DNA of 48,933 bases, from the NCBI GenBank assembly GCA_902363125.1, contig CABIZD010000015.1:1-48933 (forward strand), given 5' to 3'. This document shows positions 24,169-33,987 of this stretch, piece by piece. The stretch's first letter is position 1. Every line of letters starts with the position of its first letter. The notes below the pieces were generated by a model that did no database searches, was not told where the DNA came from, and saw only the letters and a list, made by a program, of their open reading frames with translations. Source of the DNA: Coriobacteriaceae bacterium (lineage in GTDB: Bacteria > Actinomycetota > Coriobacteriia > Coriobacteriales > Coriobacteriaceae). The position numbers and the translations under genes were made by a program.

Positions 24169-24834
24169 CTACCCCGCTACGCGCACGCTGGGGCACAAAT
24201 CTGCCAGCGGACACTCGTCACACTTGGGTTTGCGGGCATCGCAGATCTCGCGACCAAAGGTGATCCACTGATGGTTGACCGACTCCCAATACTCGTGCGG
24301 CAAAATCTTGAGCAGATCCTGCTCGGTCTTGAGCGGCTCCTTGGCATGCGTCTTGGGACTCAGCATCAGGCGATGCGCAATGCGGTTGACGTGCGTGTCC
24401 ACCGCAATGCCCTCCACGATGCCATACCCCACGTTGAGCACGATGTTCGCCGTCTTGCGTCCCACGCCCGGCAGCTTCACGAGTTCCTTCATGTCGGCCG
24501 GCACCTCGCCGCCATAGTCGGCGACGATCATCTGCGCGGCCTCGACGGCATGCTTGGCTTTGCTCTTGTAGAAGCCGAGTGACTTGATAGTGTCTGCCAC
24601 GTCAGCCACGCTCGCCCCGGCCATGGCCTCGGGCGTGGGCCACTGGGCAAACAGCCGCGGCGTCACCTTGTTGACCTGCGCATCGGTCGTTTGCGCCGAG
24701 AGCAGCACCGCGATCAGCAGGCGGAAGGGATTCTCGTGGTCCAAAAAGCACTCGACCGGGCCATAGCGACGGTTGAGGCGCTCACACACCTCGATGGCGC
24801 GCTCGCGCTTGGCGGCATTGGTCTCGCGTGGCAT
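24169..24834 (-). CDS. nth: Endonuclease III (DNA glycosylase/AP lyase)
   Basis: A 221-residue base-excision repair enzyme removing oxidised pyrimidines. The helix-hairpin-helix LPGVGRKTAN carries catalytic Lys127, AVDTHVNR carries Asp146, and the [4Fe-4S] cysteines follow the expected C-X6-C-X2-C-X5-C pattern (198, 205, 208, 214). The early motif LLSAQTTDAQVN is also present. The ATG at 24834 follows GAGGAG; an in-frame codon at 24858 lacks a site. It is 63 bp downstream of the ABC gene. In contrast, the MutY-like protein at 31886 lacks the cluster. Confidence 0.95.
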   Translation of the reverse strand: MPRETNAAKRERAIEVCERLNRRYGPVECFLDHENPFRLLIAVLLSAQTTDAQVNKVTPRLFAQWPTPEAMAGASVADVADTIKSLGFYKSKAKHAVEAAQMIVADYGGEVPADMKELVKLPGVGRKTANIVLNVGYGIVEGIAVDTHVNRIAHRLMLSPKTHAKEPLKTEQDLLKILPHEYWESVNHQWITFGREICDARKPKCDECPLADLCPSVRVAG

Positions 24835-24897
24835 AACGACTCCTCGGCTCAACGGCACAATAAACTTATGGGCACAATTGTCCCACGTCCGAGACGC

Positions 24898-26700
<1,803 letters not shown>

Positions 26701-26775
26701 GGGCTTCCTTTCGCATCTGATAGGGCGAAACGCCATTGTTGCACATTGAAGCGCACTTCAGGCAAGCGCGATGCG

Positions 26776-26814
26776 AAAAGCAGCGGGGCACCCGCGTTTA
26801 CGCCGGCGCCCCGC
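26776..26814 (-). terminator. Terminator between rmuC and the ABC gene
   Basis: A GCGGGGC/GCCCCGC stem with an 18-nt structured loop, followed on the minus strand by TTTT (complement of 26776-26779). Confidence 0.65.
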
Positions 26815-26827
26815 CGTCTTGTTGCAA

Positions 26828-28183
26828 TTAGCCCTCGTCTTCTTGGTCTGTGGGAAGGCCCGCAGGCGTGAGTCCCAAGATCTCATCGGCTTGGTCGGCG
26901 TCTTCCAGCGCGTCGATGTCCCTGAGCTTGCGCTCCATAACGTTGGTGCGCGTGGTGATGATACCCTCGACCGTTTTGCCCGCGGTCTCGATCTGCTGCT
27001 GGGCGCGGCGCAGCGCCTTTTGATAGCGCGGCAGCTCGGCCTTGACGGCGGAGAGCACGCGCAGCACGTCGTCGGTGCGTTTTTGCAGCTTAAACGTTTG
27101 GTAACTCATCTGCAGGCTGTTGAGGATGGCCGCCATGGTGCTGGGACCGGCAACGTTGACGTGATAGTCGCGGCCCAGGGTCTCGATAAGCCCGGGGCGG
27201 CTGACGACCTCGGCGTACAGTCCCTCAAACGGCACGAACATGATGCCAAAGTTGGTCGTTGCCGGCACACTCAGGTACTTTTCGCAGATGTCCTTGGCCT
27301 CGCGCTTGACCATGGTGTCGAGCGTCTTGCGCGCAGCCGCCACGGTCTCCGCATCGCCCGACTCCTGCGCGTCGAGCAAGTGCTCGTACGCGTCGCCCGG
27401 AAACTTGGAGTCAATCGGCAGCAGCACGGGGTCGCCCTCGTCCACCGGCAGCTTGACGGCAAACTCAACGCGCTCCGAGGCGCCGGGCTTGGTGGCGACG
27501 TTTTCCAGATACTGGTCGGGTGTAAGGATGTCCGCCAGAATTGCACCCAGCTGTACCTCGCCCAAAATGCCACGCGCCTTCACGTTGCCCAGCACGCGCT
27601 TAAGGTCGCCCACGCCGGTGGCGATGGACTGCATGTCGCCCAGACCCTTGTACACGGCCTCGAGCTGGTCGCTCACCTGCTTAAACGATGCAGACAGGCG
27701 GTCGTTGAGCGTGCGGGAGAGTTTCTCGTCCACCGTCGCGCGCATCTGATCGAGTTGCACGTTGTTGTCCTTGCGGATGGCGCCCAGCTGGGCATCGACC
27801 GTCTCGCGCACCTTGTCCAGGCGATGCTCGATGCCCTCGCGGTTGGCGCCGAGCTGTTGGGCCGTCTCGCGGCGCAGGTCATCCATCCGGTCACCAGCTT
27901 GCGAAAACTCGCGTGCGATGGTCAGGTAACGTTGCTGCTCCACGGCCGCATCGGTCGTCTGCTGCTGCGCGATGGCATTGGCCGTGCGGCGAGTTTCGGC
28001 CAGCGCGACGTTCAGGGCATCGAGCGCGTTGTTGGCCTGCTCGAGTGCTGCCAGCGTTTCCGCGCTACTGTCGCCACGCCCCCGCAACTCGGCACGCAGG
28101 CTCTTGAGCTGGAGGGCGCAAGCCACAGCAACCCCCACCGTCACCAAGGCGATCACAACAAGCACAATATCAATAGCAGACAT
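26828..28183 (-). CDS. rmuC: DNA recombination protein RmuC
   Basis: A 451-residue protein. An N-terminal hydrophobic helix (about 4-26) is followed by a long coiled-coil (about 30-190, rich in Ala/Gln/Arg), then the RmuC core: RGILGEVQLGAILADILTPD, VEFAVKLP, LLPIDSKFPGDAYEHL, FGIMFVPFEGLYAEV and a C-terminal coil. RmuC proteins limit inversion/recombination between short inverted repeats in E. coli. That is interesting here, because this window is unusually rich in perfect inverted repeats. GGAG precedes the ATG at 28183. Confidence 0.93.
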   Translation of the reverse strand: MSAIDIVLVVIALVTVGVAVACALQLKSLRAELRGRGDSSAETLAALEQANNALDALNVALAETRRTANAIAQQQTTDAAVEQQRYLTIAREFSQAGDRMDDLRRETAQQLGANREGIEHRLDKVRETVDAQLGAIRKDNNVQLDQMRATVDEKLSRTLNDRLSASFKQVSDQLEAVYKGLGDMQSIATGVGDLKRVLGNVKARGILGEVQLGAILADILTPDQYLENVATKPGASERVEFAVKLPVDEGDPVLLPIDSKFPGDAYEHLLDAQESGDAETVAAARKTLDTMVKREAKDICEKYLSVPATTNFGIMFVPFEGLYAEVVSRPGLIETLGRDYHVNVAGPSTMAAILNSLQMSYQTFKLQKRTDDVLRVLSAVKAELPRYQKALRRAQQQIETAGKTVEGIITTRTNVMERKLRDIDALEDADQADEILGLTPAGLPTDQEDEG

Positions 28184-28234
28184 AAACTCCGCCCAACAAA
28201 CCCAATCGAGCACCAATCAAAACCGCGATCAATC

Positions 28235-28798
28235 TTACCCCGCCATACGCACCGGGCGCCCGGCCCCTTCTTGGGCGCCCCTCTCCTCCGCATATTCCAT
28301 AATGCGGCGCGCCGTCTCCCTGCTCACCTTTGAGTCATCACCGGCTAAATATGCGTACACGTTTCCCTTATTCAGATTCAAATCGCGGCAGAGACCGTAG
28401 CGCGTTACGCCCGATTCCTCTAGCGCTCCCAACGTTCTTTTTCGCATCAGGGCGTTGATCCTTCTGTCCGCCACTGGCTTTTCCTTCACCGCTCTATACG
28501 CACGCCAAACGTTGGCATAACGATTAGGAAGTTTGTCCTCGGCGCACAGAGATGCCAGGCTACCCGTTTGGGCGTACAAGGACAAAACGCCTCGGTAACC
28601 CTCTTCCATCCACGAACCCTCGGATAAGCCCAGAACGTATTCGGCTTTACCCTGTGCCAAAGCGAGCAAAAACAGGGGCTCCGCCACGCGCGGCGCATCC
28701 GTCGTCGCCCACTCAACCAATTTTCTAAAACTCAGCGACTGCTGTCCGGATAGCTCTCGGCAATAGCCTTTTAAGAATCCCTCAAAGGTCAGATTCAA
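28235..28798 (-). CDS. Unknown protein with C-terminal HTH, partner of the nucleotidyltransferase
   Basis: A 187-residue protein of unknown family. The first 110 residues are helical and Leu/Ala-rich. Residues 121-168 look like a Cro/XRE-type helix-turn-helix (TLGALEESGVTRYGLCRDL, NLNKGNVYAYLAGD). The start is TTG at 28798, overlapping the TGA of the upstream gene (TTGA), with AAGGAGG seven bases before, so the two are translationally coupled. Coupling to a nucleotidyltransferase with a DNA-binding partner is typical of toxin-antitoxin pairs such as AbiE. The antitoxin/autorepressor role is inferred only. Confidence 0.6.
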   Translation of the reverse strand: MNLTFEGFLKGYCRELSGQQSLSFRKLVEWATTDAPRVAEPLFLLALAQGKAEYVLGLSEGSWMEEGYRGVLSLYAQTGSLASLCAEDKLPNRYANVWRAYRAVKEKPVADRRINALMRKRTLGALEESGVTRYGLCRDLNLNKGNVYAYLAGDDSKVSRETARRIMEYAEERGAQEGAGRPVRMAG

Positions 28799-29324
28799 CC
28801 GAGCACCTCCTTTTTGTATTGCCTGTATGCACAGACCATCTCTTGATAACTCCGCTCCGAAGGCGACGACGCCAGCGCCTCTCCCTCGTCGAATATAAGC
28901 CGTTCGAGCAACCCCCAATCAAGTCGGTCGACGAATGCCTGACTATGAAGATCAACGATGTCGTTCGGGCGGTAGGCATAGAGCTTCATTACCGCCAGGT
29001 CCTCCAAGGATGGCGTAAAGTACCTGATAAAACGCGCCCCAATATCCAAGGGGATCAAACGATCTTCGTAATTGAATGGCATCTGATTACAATATGCCAC
29101 CGCCATACCATTCACCTCGGATATCGAGCTATGATCTCGCGGAGGCACCTGTCTGCCTCAAACACATCGATGTCATGTGTAACCGAACGATTCGTCACAT
29201 CGTTAAGCATGAAGGCGCTTCCTCCCACCAATACAACGCTCGGCCTGTCGTCTCTTGGACCTATTTCCAGCTCTGCCTCTTCGTCAATGCCCAAAAGAGT
29301 CTGTTCTAAATCCTGCTTATACAT
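28795..29324 (-). pseudogene. DUF6036-like nucleotidyltransferase, interrupted by a frameshift
   Basis: Two overlapping frames together make one protein of about 175 residues. The first (29324-29112) gives SVVLVGGSAFMLNDVTNRSV and THDIDVF, the GG-S and DxD-type nucleotidyltransferase core, and stops at TGA. The second continues from about 29120 with EVNGMAVAYCNQMPFNYEDR, LEDLAVMKLYAYRPNDIVDL and the end at 28795. A -1 shift near 29113 joins them; there is no slippery heptamer or homopolymer. It could be a true inactivating indel, a sequencing error, or rarely recoded. No clear binding site precedes the ATG; the upstream region is very AT-rich. Confidence 0.65.
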
Positions 29325-29328
29325 AACA

Positions 29329-29340
29329 AATAATATTATT
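29329..29340. promoter_or_regulatory. Palindrome in the promoter of the TA-like pair
   Basis: AATAATATTATT is a perfect 12-bp palindrome five bases before the nucleotidyltransferase ATG, within an AT-rich 50-bp stretch that contrasts with the high-GC surroundings. It is a plausible autoregulatory operator. Confidence 0.35.
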
Positions 29341-29447
29341 ATTTATCTTCAATAATACTATTCAGTCGCACGACAGGACCCACAGGATGCAAGAATTCTG
29401 CTCGTGGCGATAATTCGTACACCCTGGAAGTCCTAATGTGACAAACG

Positions 29448-29882
29448 CTAACTCTCCCAGCCGGCGCGGATGGTTGTTGCGACATCGCCTAGGCGCTGGC
29501 CCAGGGCCGCTAGATGCTGGAGCACCTCATTGGGCGAGGCACCGTTGAGGATGCAGGTGAGCGCATACGAGACCAAGAAAATCGCCGCAAGTCCTAGCGG
29601 AATGAGCACGATCATCGCCAATGTGCGCAGGCGCTGGCCCACGCGGCGACGACGCGCACGACGCTTGTCGAACGCGAGCTCCTGCGCATATGAATCTTGC
29701 TGTACGGAATAGGCCTCTGGTGCCGATTCGCACCCGGGCACAGCTGCAGGTACAGCAGCGGGCACGACATTTTGCGCAAAGGGCTGGACTGCCGCCCCTT
29801 GCATTTGCATCTCTATGAGTCGTTGCTGCTGACGCAGCATGCGCTCAGCTTGTTGCTGCGGAGTCTCAAGAAACAGGTCCAT
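29448..29882 (-). CDS. Hypothetical single-pass membrane protein
   Basis: A 144-residue protein of unknown function. The N-terminal 60 residues are Gln/Ala/Pro-rich with coiled-coil potential (QQQAERMLRQQQRLIEMQMQ), followed by a basic patch (DKRRARRRRVGQRLR, about 73-87) and one transmembrane helix (about 88-112, TLAMIVLIPLGLAAIFLVSY). The basic patch before the helix predicts the N-terminus inside the cell. The ATG at 29882 with GGAGG is chosen over a TTG four codons upstream. No neighbours suggest a role. Confidence 0.65.
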   Translation of the reverse strand: MDLFLETPQQQAERMLRQQQRLIEMQMQGAAVQPFAQNVVPAAVPAAVPGCESAPEAYSVQQDSYAQELAFDKRRARRRRVGQRLRTLAMIVLIPLGLAAIFLVSYALTCILNGASPNEVLQHLAALGQRLGDVATTIRAGWES

Positions 29883-30315
29883 GTTGGCCTCCAAAGTCGG
29901 AGCATTCGACGCTTACGACCAGCATCCCGCACCGCCATGACCGCGACAACGCAATCGCCGGCAATAGCCACAAAGTTTCTTTTGCTCAAAAGCTGTCGAA
30001 AAGCTCAACAACTCCCCTACCAGCACTTTCTCTGAGCTTTTTTCGCCAGCAATCTTTTGGCCTTCCACCCTTACGCCAACTGACCAAAATCTAACCAAAA
30101 GCTTGACGGAAATTGTGGAGACAGGGACCCCACACAAAAAGTGCCGCCCCAAAGGGGCGGCACACAAACTTATTATCAGCTTTTCTGTAACGAGCATGCG
30201 ACGACTCAACGCCGGAGCGCAGGGCGGGGAAACCTTTGCCTCGCGCGACCCTGCGAAGCCGTGAGCGAGAGGCAAAGGTTTCCCCGCCCTGCGCTCCGTG
30301 GTCGGTGAGGACAGA
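29883..30315. other. 433-bp intergenic region ending in a large 3' hairpin module
   Basis: The first 250 bp, upstream of the small membrane protein, is AT-richer and shows no gene; GAGCTTTTTTCGCC around 30036 and several poly-A/T stretches are present. The remainder is the 3' module at 30136-30298 that follows the gene at 30316. Confidence 0.5.
30136..30298 (-). ncRNA. 3' hairpin module, copy 1
   Basis: Read on the minus strand, 18 bp after the stop of the 30316 gene: a perfect 30-bp hairpin (arms 30269-30298 and 30213-30242, 26-nt loop), a 49-nt spacer (30164-30212), then a terminator of GTGCCGCCCC/GGGGCGGCAC with loop TTT and five T residues. Copy 2 at 31034-31212 has the same outer stem (CGGAGCGCAGGGCGGG), the same loop core and a spacer matching at 45 of 49 positions, but a completely different, still perfectly paired, inner stem. 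Transcript 3' element or dispersed repeat; role unknown. Confidence 0.75.
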
Positions 30316-30948
30316 CTACATGCCTGCGAGACCTCGGGCGGCGGTGGCGCACATAAATGCCAAGACGAGAATCACGAGCGACCCGGCGATGTCTGCCAGC
30401 ACGCCCATTGCACGGCGTTCAAACAACCAGCTCTCAAAGTGTGGGGCGACGTTGCGCCAAACACGCCACAGCAAGATGCCCATACCGATGACGCCCGGGA
30501 TATTGAGCAGTAGGATCTCGGAACACAAAAGACCGATCAAGTTGCCGGCGGCAAAGCCTGCATTACCCTCGCAGTATTTGCGGTAGACCATATACAGCAT
30601 GTACGCCACAAACGGCTGCAAGCACGCAGAAATAAACGTGACCACCATCGAGGGCTCCTGCGAAAAGACCTCGGTGAGTTTATCGACACTTGTGGCGTCC
30701 TTCGAAGCCAAGAACAAACCGATAACCACAAGGGGTACCACGCCCAAAACTACCTCGACCAGAGTAAACAACTTGGCAGTCAAATCCTCACTAGCCGAAT
30801 TCAAATGAGGCGCCCACTCGGGATGAGCATGCGCGCCGACCTTCTTGTCCTTCTCGGCACGATCGGCCTTTTTGCCCTCGGCAACCCGACGACCAGGATC
30901 CTTGCGAGTTCCCACAGCAGCAACCCGAGCCCGAGACTTCTTACCCAT
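30316..30948 (-). CDS. Hypothetical multi-pass membrane protein
   Basis: A 210-residue protein not recognised. It has a Lys/Arg/Ala-rich cytoplasmic N-terminus (about 1-50, KKSRARVAAVGTRKD and EGKKADRAEKDKKV), then four or so hydrophobic helices: LVEVVLGVVPLVVIGLFLA, MVVTFISACLQPFVAYMLY, NLIGLLCSEILLLNIPGVIG and IAGSLVILVLAFMCATAARG. The ATG at 30948 has GAGG at eight bases; a GTG three codons upstream is the alternative. It is followed directly by the 3' hairpin module. Confidence 0.7.
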   Translation of the reverse strand: MGKKSRARVAAVGTRKDPGRRVAEGKKADRAEKDKKVGAHAHPEWAPHLNSASEDLTAKLFTLVEVVLGVVPLVVIGLFLASKDATSVDKLTEVFSQEPSMVVTFISACLQPFVAYMLYMVYRKYCEGNAGFAAGNLIGLLCSEILLLNIPGVIGMGILLWRVWRNVAPHFESWLFERRAMGVLADIAGSLVILVLAFMCATAARGLAGM

Positions 30949-31033
30949 AACCAACACCTCACAAGAGGAAACGAATAGCCAACGCTACCCAGTGTACCCT
31001 CTAAGCAACGTCACCGCCCCAACCGGCCCCCAC

Positions 31034-31212
31034 AAAAACGTGCCGCCCCATAAGGGGCGGCACACAAACTTCTTATCAGCTTTTCTGTAACGAGCACGCG
31101 ATGACCCAACGCCGGAGCGCAGGGCGGGAGGCCGGATTGCCTTCCCTCAACGCGACCCTGCGGAGCCGTGAGCGGGGAGGGAAGGCAATCCGGCCTCCCG
31201 CCCTGCGCTCCG
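31034..31212 (-). ncRNA. 3' hairpin module, copy 2
   Basis: It follows the rubrerythrin stop by 19 bp on the minus strand. A perfect 36-bp hairpin (arms 31177-31212 and 31113-31148, 28-nt loop) is followed by the shared 49-nt spacer (31064-31112) and the terminator stem GTGCCGCCCC/GGGGCGGCAC (31040-31063) with a TTTTT tail. Outer arm, loop core CGCGACCCTGCG and spacer match copy 1; the inner arm (AGGCCGGATTGCCTTCCCTC) does not, yet is perfectly self-complementary. Confidence 0.78.
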
Positions 31213-31231
31213 CAGCAGCCAGCGCCACGCG

Positions 31232-31771
31232 CTAGTAGTTCACCACCTGCTCCTCAAAGTACGCCTTCGGGTGGTTACACACCGGGCACACCTCAGGCGC
31301 CTCGGCACCAACGTGCAGGTGCCCGCAGTTCAGGCACTTCCACACCTTCACGCCCTCACGCTCAAACACCTCGCCCGACTCGATGCGCTCGACGAGTTTG
31401 TTGTAGCGCTCCTCGTGGGCCTTCTCGACGGCGGCGACACCACGGAACTTCTCGGCGATCTCGGCAAAGCCCTCCTCCTCGGCGGTCTTGGCGAACTCGT
31501 CGTACATCGTGGTCCACTCGTAGTTCTCGCCCGCGGCGGCGTCGCGCAGGTTGTCCAGAGTGCCCGGAACGGCGCCGTCGTGCAGATACTTAAACCACAG
31601 CTTGGCGTGCTCGGACTCGTTGCCCGCCGTCTCGGCAAAGATATTCGAAATCTGAACGTAGCCATCCTTCTTGGCCTTAGATGCGTAGTAGCGATACTTG
31701 GTGTGTGCCTGGGACTCACCGGCAAAAGCGGTCTCGAGGTTCTTCTTGGTTTGGGAATTCTCAAAATCCAT
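31232..31771 (-). CDS. Rubrerythrin
   Basis: A 179-residue non-haem diiron peroxidase that reduces hydrogen peroxide, typical of anaerobes. The N-terminal four-helix bundle carries the iron ligands in [16 protein letters not shown] (Glu19), [14 protein letters not shown] and [14 protein letters not shown]. The C-terminal rubredoxin-like domain has two Cys pairs ([11 protein letters not shown] and [12 protein letters not shown]). The ATG at 31771 follows AAGGGAAG. It is followed by a 3' hairpin module with terminator. An oxygen-sensitive, anaerobic lifestyle is implied. Confidence 0.95.
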   Translation of the reverse strand: MDFENSQTKKNLETAFAGESQAHTKYRYYASKAKKDGYVQISNIFAETAGNESEHAKLWFKYLHDGAVPGTLDNLRDAAAGENYEWTTMYDEFAKTAEEEGFAEIAEKFRGVAAVEKAHEERYNKLVERIESGEVFEREGVKVWKCLNCGHLHVGAEAPEVCPVCNHPKAYFEEQVVNY

Positions 31772-31885
31772 AGGTGTACTTCCCTTCAACACGTGCCGCC
31801 CATAGGCTTTGAGCGACCTTGTCTTTAGGATGCCCTCAAGCCGCGAATTTAAACCTTACAATCCCGTTCTTCAGATTTGAGCGGG

Positions 31886-32791
31886 CTACACACTCAACCA
31901 ACGATCGTCCTCGGCTCGGCAAAAGCCCTCGCGCTCCAGGTCAGCTAGAATGCCCGCGATCAAGTCGCACTCGACCGGCCCGCGACCGGCTGCCGCTTCC
32001 ATCTCGTTAACGCCCACCACGGCATCAGCAAGCGTAATCCCCGCCGGCTGGCCATCGCGCGCTGCCAGCAACATACGCACGATATGCGCGCGCTTTTGGC
32101 GACGCGAGCCCTCAAACTTGGACTGACGACTATAGCCCGCCGAGCGCCTGGACGGATTGGGCAACGTCTTTTTTAGATATGCACCGTAATCTAGCAACGC
32201 GTAATACCACGCGCGTGGCGTGTCGGCATCGTCTTGAGGCGTGGCAAAGGGCGCAATCTCGTCCGCCGACGCACCGGGAGCCGCCGGACAAGCAGCCTGG
32301 ATCAGCGGCACCAGCTCGCGATCGGGAACAGCCGGTACATCGGGAAAGAAATGATGCAAAAAGACCGTGCGCACGTTGGTCTCCAGATACACACCTGGAA
32401 GATCAAACGCAAACGACCGGATACCCTGCGCCGTTGCCGGGCCAATACCAGGCAGGGCGACCAGGTCACGCGTCTCGCGCGGAAACTCCCCGCCCCAATC
32501 CTCTACGACCCGTTGAGCGGCCCCATGAAGCGCCAGAGCGCGTCGGTTGTAGCCCATGCCCTGCCAAGCGTCCAAAACATCGGAAGGCGCGGCCTGGGCA
32601 AGCGCCTGCACAGTCGGAAAACGATCGAGCCACACCGGCATGCGCGCCTCCACACGCGGCACCTGCGTTTGCTGCAGCATGACCTCAGAAAGCCAAATGA
32701 TGTACGGATCGCGTGTGCGGCGCCACGGAAGGTCGCGATAACGCAGGACCCCTTCCGAACGAATCATCGAACGAAAGGGGTCCTGAATCAT
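31886..32791 (-). CDS. MutY-like adenine/HhH-GPD DNA glycosylase, clusterless
   Basis: A 301-residue glycosylase-like protein. The MutY signature IIWLSEVMLQQTQV gives Glu36 (E37 in E. coli), and the HhH motif is ALPGIGPATAQGI. The residue matching catalytic Asp138 is Glu137 in VYLETNVRTVFLHHFF. The Fe-S cysteines (C-X6-C-X2-C-X5-C) are absent; the region after 200 reads LKKTLPNPSRRSAGYSRQSK, keeping NPSRRSA. The C-terminal MutT-like domain is also lacking. It may still act on A:8-oxoG, or have a shifted specificity. The ATG has AAGGAG; the gene lies 21 bp after the Rrf2 stop, probably one operon. Confidence 0.82.
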   Translation of the reverse strand: MIQDPFRSMIRSEGVLRYRDLPWRRTRDPYIIWLSEVMLQQTQVPRVEARMPVWLDRFPTVQALAQAAPSDVLDAWQGMGYNRRALALHGAAQRVVEDWGGEFPRETRDLVALPGIGPATAQGIRSFAFDLPGVYLETNVRTVFLHHFFPDVPAVPDRELVPLIQAACPAAPGASADEIAPFATPQDDADTPRAWYYALLDYGAYLKKTLPNPSRRSAGYSRQSKFEGSRRQKRAHIVRMLLAARDGQPAGITLADAVVGVNEMEAAAGRGPVECDLIAGILADLEREGFCRAEDDRWLSV

Positions 32792-32812
32792 GGCTATGCT
32801 CCTTATGCGGCG

Positions 32813-33298
32813 CTATTCCTCCCGGTAAGCACACGCGCAGGTGGCGTACTCGGGAAACGCTTCGCGGTCGGCGAACTTGGGATCGACGGCCGGGAACTGG
32901 CGATGAGCGACGATGTCGCCGAGCGAAACGGAATCGAGGTAGTCGCGCATCAACGCCTGAGCTCCGGCCCACAGGGGATGATAGCAGCACGCGCCCATGC
33001 GCGCACAGTCACCATCGGGCGCGGTGCAATCGTTCATAACCATAGGACCCTGAACGGCCTCGACGACCTGGCGGATAGTGACGTCGTCCGGACTAACCTT
33101 GAGACGCATGCCACCGTGGACGCCACGCAGGCTCTCCACAATACCGGCCTGGACCAAACCGTGCTGAATCGAGCGGGCAAACGAATACGGGACATTGACC
33201 TCTTCGGCAGCGGTGCGAACAGAAAGCAAACACTCCGGATCCTCGGCAAGCATCGCCAGCATACGAAGGGCGTAATCAGTCTTCCTCGATATGTCCAT
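32813..33298 (-). CDS. Rrf2-family transcriptional regulator
   Basis: A 161-residue winged-helix regulator. The N-terminus MDISRKTDYALRMLAML, the recognition region SVRTAAEEVNVPYSFAR and the wing GIVESLRGVHGGMRL are family-typical. Cys91, Cys98, Cys104 and Cys105 (CTAPDGDCARMGACC) match the cluster-binding pattern of IscR/NsrR-type members, so it may sense Fe-S status, NO or redox. The ATG at 33298 with AAAGGGG is chosen; a longer in-frame extension to 33406 has no support. It is followed by the MutY-like gene. Upstream, CAACA/TGTTG (33500-33513) could be an operator. Confidence 0.9.
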   Translation of the reverse strand: MDISRKTDYALRMLAMLAEDPECLLSVRTAAEEVNVPYSFARSIQHGLVQAGIVESLRGVHGGMRLKVSPDDVTIRQVVEAVQGPMVMNDCTAPDGDCARMGACCYHPLWAGAQALMRDYLDSVSLGDIVAHRQFPAVDPKFADREAFPEYATCACAYREE

Positions 33299-33622
33299 TT
33301 TTCCCCTTTCAAGGAATACGAACAGCTCGAACGAGCTCCGGGGCCGAGCTTGTGTCGAGACGCTAAATGACCGCCAGGACATCCAAATGGTAAATCGGAT
33401 ATCCACTGAGTGCCGCGCTTGGAGCGAAATGCATCAGATGCGGCGCACAGTGCAATTTAGTATAACCTAACCCCCCTGTCTCGTAGAACAGGTGTTGCGC
33501 AACAAAGCTGTTGTTCAGACAGATATACTTATTAGATTTTACTCGCGTTCCCGAAGGCGCGGGGATTCTGGGCGAAGATGCACTAGGGCGATCGTTCTAT
33601 CGAAACAAAGTGCATCAAACGC
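33299..33622. other. 324-bp intergenic region upstream of the Rrf2 gene
   Basis: It contains an AT-rich promoter-like stretch (AGTATAACC near 33456) and the inverted repeat CAACAAAGCTGTTG (33500-33513). No gene, repeat copy or RNA was recognised. The far end abuts the tRNA-Asp terminator. Confidence 0.4.
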
Positions 33623-33650
33623 AAAAAGCCACGTCCGAAGACGTGGCTTT
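33623..33650 (-). terminator. Terminator of tRNA-Asp
   Basis: AAAGCCACGTC/GACGTGGCTTT, an 11-bp stem with loop TTCG on the minus strand, followed by TTTTT. Confidence 0.9.
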
Positions 33651-33658
33651 AATTGCGT

Positions 33659-33736
<78 letters not shown>

Positions 33737-33844
33737 AGGCAGACGTTCGCGTTTGTTTCCGCTCGCGTGCGCTGCGGGGATTAGTATACACAGAAGTCTG
33801 TCCGGCGCGCAACAACTTTTTTGAAAAATTTTTTGGGGCCATCC

Positions 33845-33987
33845 GGGAGGGCTTCCGGGGCTGAGGGCGGGGGTTAAGTTTGCTGCTCTACAGTCCTGCG
33901 CAAGACGGAAAGCACATTAAGTGCTTTCCTTTGCGTGCGGAACTCGCGACAAACTTAACCCCCGCCCTCAGCCCCGGAAGCCCTCCC
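33845..33987. repeat. Giant hairpin with 38-bp perfect arms
   Basis: Arms 33845-33882 and 33950-33987 are perfectly complementary over 38 bp (GGGAGGGCTTCCGGGGCTGA, then GGGCGGGGGTTAAGTTTG). The 67-nt centre contains its own 9-bp hairpin GGAAAGCAC/GTGCTTTCC (33907-33929). The AGGGCGGG in the arm is shared with the two 3' modules at 30136 and 31034; the spacer and terminator are not. It lies between tRNA-Asp and yfcE. Confidence 0.8.

Noticed and set aside
28795..29148. Treating the two nucleotidyltransferase frames as two independent genes
   Set aside because: Each half lacks part of the domain, the downstream half has no good binding site or start at its border, and together they give a normal-length protein.
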